From NCBI GenBank assembly GCA_043740085.1, contig JAYUCY010000052.1, positions 1 through 10,008 of the forward strand: 10,008 bases of DNA, in the 5' to 3' direction. The DNA comes from UBA668 sp043740085. Lineage in GTDB: Bacteria; Actinomycetota; Acidimicrobiia; Acidimicrobiales; Ilumatobacteraceae. Below, piece after piece: positions 6,763 through 10,008 of this stretch. A model generated the notes under the pieces. The model saw only the letters and a list, made by a program, of their open reading frames with translations. It had not been told where the DNA came from and ran no database searches. Numbering within the stretch: the stretch's first letter is position 1; each line of letters starts with the position of its first letter. Made by a program: the position numbers and the translations under genes.

Positions 6763-7319
6763 CCGTTACCGTCGCACCGCAGACCTTCCGCTTCGTGAAG
6801 TTCGACAGTGCCGTCGTGTCGCGCGTTGCCGAGGAGTTAGCGGCATCGCTGGACATGCAGCAGCCACTGCACATCGAGATTGACGAGACCACCCCGCTCG
6901 GCCGCGTCAGCGCCACCTTTGGCACCGGGCCTGACGACACCATCAACATCAAGGTGGAGAGCGGTGCGTTCGAGGATTCGAAGCGGCCGCGCGAGCAGAG
7001 CGAAGTGGCCACCTCCATCAACCTTGGCCGCATCCTGTTGCGCGTGCGCGACCGGTTGCACGGAGGTTTCGGTGAGGCACCCAACGACGAAGATCTGGCC
7101 CTGCGCCAGATGGCCGCGTGGGAGACGTACTGCGCCGGTCGCCTCAGCCGACTTGGCTTGAAGGTGAACCAGCAGCGGTGGATCTACAACTTCCGCAACC
7201 GCCACGGTTTCACCGACGCGGCCGACGCTGCGTTCGCCCAGATCTGGTCGGCCGACGCGCTGACGTGGGGCGAATTGGAAGCCATCAGCACCGCGTGCGC
7301 CGCACTCGCCCCCACCTGA
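6759..7319 (+). CDS. Uncharacterised protein, last gene of the UbiB/ferritin-like operon
   Basis: A 186-residue soluble protein that I do not recognise. The ATG at 6759 overlaps the preceding stop as ATGA, so it is almost certainly co-translated with the DUF455-type gene. The N-terminal ~100 residues look alpha/beta: a helix near 17-31, a strand HIEIDE (38-43), strands around 48-55 and 61-67, then a helix SINLGRILLRVRDRL (86-100). The C-terminal ~75 residues are helical and aromatic-rich, including AAWETYCAGRLSRLG (119-133) and WIYNFRNRHGF (141-151). There is no signal peptide or membrane segment. A repeated neighbour role, for example as a scaffold or reductase adaptor for the ferritin-like proteins, is only a guess from operon position. 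Confidence 0.85.
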   Translation: MTVTVAPQTFRFVKFDSAVVSRVAEELAASLDMQQPLHIEIDETTPLGRVSATFGTGPDDTINIKVESGAFEDSKRPREQSEVATSINLGRILLRVRDRLHGGFGEAPNDEDLALRQMAAWETYCAGRLSRLGLKVNQQRWIYNFRNRHGFTDAADAAFAQIWSADALTWGELEAISTACAALAPT

Positions 7320-7353
7320 CGCGCTACCGTCTGGCCCCGGGCGGCGGGGTCCG

Positions 7354-7370
7354 CGCGACATGATGTCGCG
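7354..7370. promoter_or_regulatory. Perfect 17-bp palindrome abutting the epoxide hydrolase start codon
   Basis: CGCGACATGATGTCGCG has two perfect 8-nt arms (7354-7361 and 7363-7370) around a single central G at 7362, and ends on the base before the ATG at 7371. An odd-length 17-bp dyad is typical of an operator for a dimeric repressor such as TetR or GntR types. As RNA it could form a 7-bp stem with a 3-nt loop next to the start codon. No ribosome binding site is visible between it and the upstream gene. A TACCGT at 7325-7330 could be the -10, which would put the dyad just downstream of the transcription start. No regulator gene lies in the window. Confidence 0.5.
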
Positions 7371-8357
7371 ATGACTGAGACCCGTGTGTCCACCATCGCT
7401 GTCAACGGCATCGAGCTTGTCGTGCATGAGGCCGGCGAGGTTGGCAACCCAATCGTGGTGCTCAGCCACGGCTTCCCCGAGCTGGCCTACAGCTGGCGCC
7501 ATCAGATGAACCCGCTGGCCGCTGCCGGCTACCACGTGATCGCCCCCGACCAGCGCGGGTACGGCCATTCGACCGCGCCGACTGCCATCGACGCGTACGG
7601 CACCGACAGCCTGACCAGCGACCTGTTCGGACTGCTCGACCACTACAGCCAGGACGACGCCGTCTTCGTTGGCCATGACTGGGGCTCGATGGTGGTGTGG
7701 GAAGCCGCTCGCCACCAACCCGAGCGCGTTCGTGCGGTCGTGGGTGTGAGCGTGCCCTACGTCGACTGGCCTGGGCCGCCCACCCAGCTCATGCAAATGG
7801 TCTATGGCGACCGCTTCTTCTACATCCTCTATTTCCAAAAGGTCGGCCCGCCGGAGGACGAGCTGGGCGCCGACGCCGGCACGACGATGAGCCACATGCT
7901 GTACGGCGCGTCCGGCGCTGCGACAGCGGGGCGCGAGATGCCCACCGAGCTGCCGCCGATGGAGGGCACCGGCTTTCTCACGATGATGGCCACGCCGCCG
8001 GCGACGCCCTACATGGGGCCGGAGGGCGCATGGCTGACGGAGGCCGACCTCGCCACCTACACCGCCGAGTTCGCTCACAGCGGCTTCTTCGGTCCTGTCA
8101 GCTGGTACCGCAACCTGGATGCCAATGCAGTCCGTGCCACCGGCCTTGGAGCCGACCGGTTGACCATGCCCAGCTACTTCATCACTGGCGAGGTCGATGT
8201 GGTCCGACTGATGGACCCCACCGGCCCAGAGCGCATGCGCGGCGTGTTGCCCGACTACCGGGGCGAGAGCATCATCCCTGCCTCGGGTCACTGGGTGCAG
8301 CAAGAAACCCCAGCCGCGTTCAACGACGCATTGCTCGGCTTCCTCCACACGCTGTAG
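7371..8357 (+). CDS. Alpha/beta hydrolase, epoxide hydrolase-type
   Basis: A 328-residue cytoplasmic alpha/beta-hydrolase with the epoxide hydrolase signature, predicted to open epoxides to diols through an Asp nucleophile ester. The oxyanion-hole motif is HGFPE (33-37), typical of epoxide hydrolases. The nucleophile elbow is GHDWGS (101-106) with Asp103, and the charge-relay acid is probably Asp276 (GEVD). The catalytic His is 307 in GHWVQQE. Candidate lid tyrosines that polarise the epoxide are Tyr151 or Tyr154 (FFYILYF) and Tyr246 (SWYRN). Length matches the family (about 300-330). Asp rather than Ser at the elbow excludes a simple esterase; a haloalkane dehalogenase also uses Asp but lacks HGFPE and this tyrosine pair. 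It starts 51 bp after the preceding operon and converges on the Bax inhibitor gene. The physiological substrate is unknown. Confidence 0.9.
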   Translation: MTETRVSTIAVNGIELVVHEAGEVGNPIVVLSHGFPELAYSWRHQMNPLAAAGYHVIAPDQRGYGHSTAPTAIDAYGTDSLTSDLFGLLDHYSQDDAVFVGHDWGSMVVWEAARHQPERVRAVVGVSVPYVDWPGPPTQLMQMVYGDRFFYILYFQKVGPPEDELGADAGTTMSHMLYGASGAATAGREMPTELPPMEGTGFLTMMATPPATPYMGPEGAWLTEADLATYTAEFAHSGFFGPVSWYRNLDANAVRATGLGADRLTMPSYFITGEVDVVRLMDPTGPERMRGVLPDYRGESIIPASGHWVQQETPAAFNDALLGFLHTL

Positions 8358-8376
8358 CTCCGCCGGCCAGGCCGCC

Positions 8377-9195
8377 TCAGCGGCGGTTGAGCTTGGCGAG
8401 CAGCTGCAGGATCTCGAGGTACAGCCAGACCAGAGTGGCCAGCAGACCAAACGCGCAGTACCACTCCATGCCCTTGGGCCAACCGGCCTTGGCGCCGCGC
8501 TCGATGGTGTCGAAGTTGACTGCCAGCATCATCGCTGCCAGGCCGGCGGCGAACACGCTGAACAGAATGCCCAGCGGGCTAGCCGACTGGAGGAACGGCA
8601 CCGAGCCACCAAACAGGTTGATCACAATCGAGATCAGGTAGAAGGCCATCAGGCCCATGGTCGCCATGATCACGATGCGGCGGAACCGATCGGTGACCTT
8701 GATGATGCGTGACTGGTAGAGGAAGAGCATCACAGCGAACACTGCGAGCGTGGCTCCGACCGCCTGCACGACGATGCCCTCGTAGGCAACGTTGTACGCC
8801 TTGGAGATGACGCCGAGGAAGAAGCCTTGGGCGAGTGCGTAGATGGGGCCGAGCACTTTGGCCATCATCGGCTTGAAGTGCACTGCGATCGCACAGCCGA
8901 AGCCGACGAGCATCGCCACCAGTGCCATGCCCGGGAAACCGCTGGCGCCCCGGCCGGAATCGGGCGCGCTTGCCCAGCCGAACGAGGCCGAACCGAGGAG
9001 CAGTACCAGCAGGACGCCACCGGCAGTCATCGTGCCGCGGATGGTCATCAGGCCGCTTTGCCAGCCGCTGATCGGGCCGTCATCAATCGGCGTGCCGGGA
9101 ATGACGGTCGACCGCGCGGCTACGGTGGGAGCACCCCAACCGGCGGCGCTCGCGGCCTCCTCGACTGCCTTGTCATTCATCATTGGGTTGGGCAT
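8377..9195 (-). CDS. Bax inhibitor-1/YccA-family membrane protein
   Basis: Integral membrane protein of the BI-1/YccA/TMBIM superfamily, 272 residues. Some bacterial members (for example Bacillus YetJ) are pH-sensitive calcium leak channels. The cytosolic N-terminus (1-47) is Ala/Pro-rich, followed by seven hydrophobic segments near 53-75, 88-107, 114-133, 140-160, 173-195, 207-228 and 244-267. A conserved acidic residue in helix 6 is Asp229 (NFDTIERG). In helix 7 the equivalent position appears to be Glu261 (LYLEILQLL) rather than the Asp of YetJ. The end is basic (AKLNRR). The start ATG at 9195 has an AAGGGAG Shine-Dalgarno about 6 nt upstream on the minus strand. It converges with the hydrolase gene with 19 bp between stop codons. 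Function in this organism is not known. Confidence 0.93.
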   Translation of the reverse strand: MPNPMMNDKAVEEAASAAGWGAPTVAARSTVIPGTPIDDGPISGWQSGLMTIRGTMTAGGVLLVLLLGSASFGWASAPDSGRGASGFPGMALVAMLVGFGCAIAVHFKPMMAKVLGPIYALAQGFFLGVISKAYNVAYEGIVVQAVGATLAVFAVMLFLYQSRIIKVTDRFRRIVIMATMGLMAFYLISIVINLFGGSVPFLQSASPLGILFSVFAAGLAAMMLAVNFDTIERGAKAGWPKGMEWYCAFGLLATLVWLYLEILQLLAKLNRR

Positions 9196-9228
9196 TGAAG
9201 ACTCCCTTCACATCGTGTACGACAACAT

Positions 9229-9256
9229 CTCCTACGACAGAGACCTGATGCGTCAA
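9229..9256 (-). promoter_or_regulatory. Candidate sigma-70 promoter for the Bax inhibitor-1 gene
   Basis: On the minus strand TTGACG (9256-9251) is a good -35 match. It is followed after 16 nt by TAGGAG (9234-9229) as an imperfect -10, lying 33 nt before the ATG at 9195. A leader with a clear Shine-Dalgarno follows, as expected for a leadered transcript. The -35 is convincing by eye and the -10 is weak; TACACG a little further downstream is an alternative. Confidence 0.35.
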
Positions 9257-9315
9257 ACGCTACTGCCCTTGCCCGGTTGCACGCACGAACCGCCGGCGGC
9301 GCCTTCAGCGTGGCT

Positions 9316-9669
9316 TCAGCGCAGGTCGTGAGCGCTGGGGCCGTCCCACAGGTCGATGTCGGGCGGGGCGCTGAGCAGGCCGGTGCAGGCCGTTGCCATC
9401 TCGATCATTCCCGGGCTGTCGAAGTGTGCGCGCTGCACTTCTGGCGAGCTCCACTTTTGAATCAGGAGGTAACGACCGGGCTGCGTGACCGACCAGCACA
9501 GGTCGATGTTGCGGCAGCCGGGCTCCATGCGTGTCAGCACTACATACTTCGACAGCACTGCCAGCAGCGCGGCCGCGTCGGCTGCGTCGAAGCGCATGGT
9601 GACAATGGACAGTTCGACATCGTTCGGCCTTGCGTGCGGCGGCAAATCGCTGTTGAGCTGCTCTTCCAT
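9316..9669 (-). CDS. ABM (antibiotic biosynthesis monooxygenase) domain protein, YgiN-like
   Basis: A small 117-residue protein with a single ABM/dimeric alpha-beta barrel domain at about 18-105. Strand 1 is VELSIVTMRF (18-27), helix 1 is AADAAALLAVLSKYVVLTRME (29-49), then EPGC (49-52) leads into strand 2 (NIDLCWSV). Strand 3 is RYLLIQKW (66-73), and PEVQRAHFDSPG (76-87) forms the second helix with the His82 often seen in this family. Such proteins act as dimers, as cofactor-free quinol oxygenases or as unassigned stress proteins; a specific reaction cannot be given. No Shine-Dalgarno is seen. A TATCGT at 9683-9678 lies 8 nt before the ATG, so the mRNA may be leaderless. The gene is followed by the Bax inhibitor gene on the same strand after 120 bp, which contains a separate candidate promoter. 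Confidence 0.85.
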   Translation of the reverse strand: MEEQLNSDLPPHARPNDVELSIVTMRFDAADAAALLAVLSKYVVLTRMEPGCRNIDLCWSVTQPGRYLLIQKWSSPEVQRAHFDSPGMIEMATACTGLLSAPPDIDLWDGPSAHDLR

Positions 9670-9677
9670 AGCGGCAA

Positions 9678-9683
9678 ACGATA
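9678..9683 (-). promoter_or_regulatory. Candidate -10 element for a leaderless ABM-protein transcript
   Basis: TATCGT on the minus strand fits TAnnnT and sits 8 nt upstream of the ATG at 9669, the spacing expected when transcription starts at the start codon. A weak ATGACA (9708-9703) is the only -35-like sequence, at an unusually wide 19-nt spacing. Confidence 0.3.
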
Positions 9684-9777
9684 CTCGACGGTCTCATATC
9701 ACTGTCATCGATAGTCCTTGTGAATCTGTGCACGGGGTGTGAGGGGCTGGAACGCGTCGGTATCGTGAGCGCCTCAC

Positions 9778-9797
9778 CGGCCGGGGCAGCCCGGCCG
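9778..9797 (+). other. GC-rich hairpin in the leader of the sigma factor gene
   Basis: CGGCCGGG (9778-9785) and CCCGGCCG (9790-9797) form a perfect 8-bp stem around the loop GCAG. No T-run follows, so it is not a standard intrinsic terminator. The descending arm could instead pair with CGGGC at 9801-9805 through GCCCG at 9789-9793, so two alternative structures are possible. A TATCGT at 9761-9766 is a possible -10 just upstream, which would place the hairpin in the 5' leader. The rest of 9684-9777 shows no coding sequence. Confidence 0.45.
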
Positions 9798-9810
9798 AAA
9801 CGGGCCAGTT

Positions 9811-9949
9811 GTTCAAGTGTTTGACGTTCAAGTGTTTGTCGTTCAAGTGTTTGTCGTTCAGGTTTTGGTCGTTCAGGTTTAGGTCGTTCAGGTTGAGGTC
9901 CGTTCAGGTTCAGGTCGTTCAGGTTTTCCCAGTCGTTCAGTTGTTGAGG
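9811..9949. repeat. Tandem array of nine ~15-bp GTTCA repeats upstream of the sigma factor gene
   Basis: Nine head-to-tail units, each beginning GTTCA, start at 9811, 9826, 9841, 9856, 9871, 9886, 9902, 9917 and 9935. Units 1-3 are of the type GTTCAAGTGTTTGTC (unit 1 ends GAC; units 2 and 3 are identical). Units 4-7 are of the type GTTCAGGTTNNGGTC. Unit 8 is expanded to 18 nt by an inserted CCC-containing segment, one extra C (9901) separates units 6 and 7, and unit 9 is diverged and merges into the Shine-Dalgarno. The array is rich in T and G on the plus strand and poor in GC compared with its surroundings. No plausible ORF with a start codon spans it in any frame. Confidence 0.97.
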
Positions 9950-9956
9950 AGCAGTC

Positions 9957-10008
9957 GTGGCGAAAGATCGCGTGGAACGGGACGAAGAGGACCTGGTTCG
10001 CCTCTATC
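9957..10008 (+). CDS. RNA polymerase sigma-70 factor, primary (RpoD/SigA-like), N-terminal fragment
   Basis: Only 17 codons are visible (plus one base) before the right edge. The start is GTG at 9957, with GAGGAG at 9946-9951 and a 5-nt spacer as a strong ribosome binding site. The residues MAKDRVERDEEDLVRLY end in EEDLVRLY, which fits the beginning of sigma region 1.2 in primary and group-2 sigma factors (D-x-V-R-x-Y-L, followed by an IG motif in the family). If so, the protein begins directly at region 1.2 and lacks the acidic region 1.1 of E. coli RpoD. With so few residues, primary versus alternative group-2 sigma cannot be decided. The GTTCA repeat array fills its immediate leader, which suggests special control of its expression. 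Confidence 0.62.
   Translation, partial: MAKDRVERDEEDLVRLY

Noticed and set aside
8358..8386. Bidirectional terminator between the convergent hydrolase and Bax inhibitor genes
   Set aside because: Only a 5-bp GCCGC/GCGGC stem (8371-8375 with 8380-8384) is found, it extends into the Bax inhibitor stop codon, and there is no T-run on either strand.
6837..8450. A 537-codon open frame on the minus strand
   Set aside because: It is antisense to the unknown protein and the epoxide hydrolase, whose catalytic motifs are all in place. Composition is that of a GC-rich shadow frame, with no domain visible.
9811..9885. Reverse-strand pentapeptide-like reading of the repeats (DLNLN, DQNLN, DKHLN)
   Set aside because: The 15-bp period gives five-residue repeats, but the extra C at 9901 places an in-frame TGA just upstream, there is no start codon, and the frame leads into no protein. 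It is better treated as a DNA or RNA repeat.
9811..9949. CRISPR array or tRNA T-arm (GTTCAAGT resembles the T-loop consensus)
   Set aside because: There are no spacers between the units, the units are too short for CRISPR, and no acceptor, anticodon or D arm can be drawn around the GTTCAA motifs.

Overview
The window is GC-rich chromosomal DNA with GTG and ATG starts, tight 1-11 nt gene overlaps and few clear Shine-Dalgarno sites. The gene content (an actinobacterial-type Bax inhibitor-1 protein, a UbiB-family kinase next to ferritin-like proteins, and the start of a short primary-type sigma factor) suggests an actinobacterium, probably of the Acidimicrobiia/Ilumatobacter kind. That placement is inference from remembered family features, not from a search. 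No rRNA, tRNA, CRISPR array, insertion sequence or prophage gene was seen.

Region 1 (1-3625, minus strand) is a compact ABC importer operon of the Ugp (sn-glycerol-3-phosphate / glycerophosphodiester) type. It is transcribed in the order ATPase (ugpC), permease (ugpA), permease (ugpE), lipoprotein binding protein (ugpB, cut by the left edge). Every junction overlaps, so translation is probably coupled. The binding protein captures substrate outside the membrane, UgpA and UgpE form the channel, and UgpC drives transport.

Region 2 (3667-7319, plus strand) diverges from the importer across only 41 bp. It is a run of five genes: a 68-residue DksA/TraR-like mini-protein that has lost its zinc cysteines, a UbiB/ABC1/AarF-family atypical kinase, a probable ferritin-like protein, a second ferritin-like protein of DUF455 type with two ExxH motifs, and an unrecognised 186-residue protein. 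The last three overlap by ATGA. Pairing a UbiB-type kinase with putative di-iron helical-bundle proteins recalls the UbiB/COQ8 and COQ7 partnership in quinone synthesis. This is the best candidate here for an undescribed functional module.

Region 3 (7354-9669) holds accessory metabolic genes: an epoxide-hydrolase-type alpha/beta hydrolase whose start codon abuts a perfect 17-bp palindrome, a convergent seven-helix Bax inhibitor-1/YccA membrane protein, and a small antibiotic-biosynthesis-monooxygenase (ABM) domain protein.

Region 4 (9670-10008) is a 287-bp non-coding leader followed by the first 17 codons of a sigma-70 factor that runs off the right edge. The leader holds a GC-rich hairpin and nine tandem copies of a roughly 15-bp GTTCA-starting repeat. 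The array runs right up to the ribosome binding site of the sigma gene and is the most conspicuous non-coding structure in the window.
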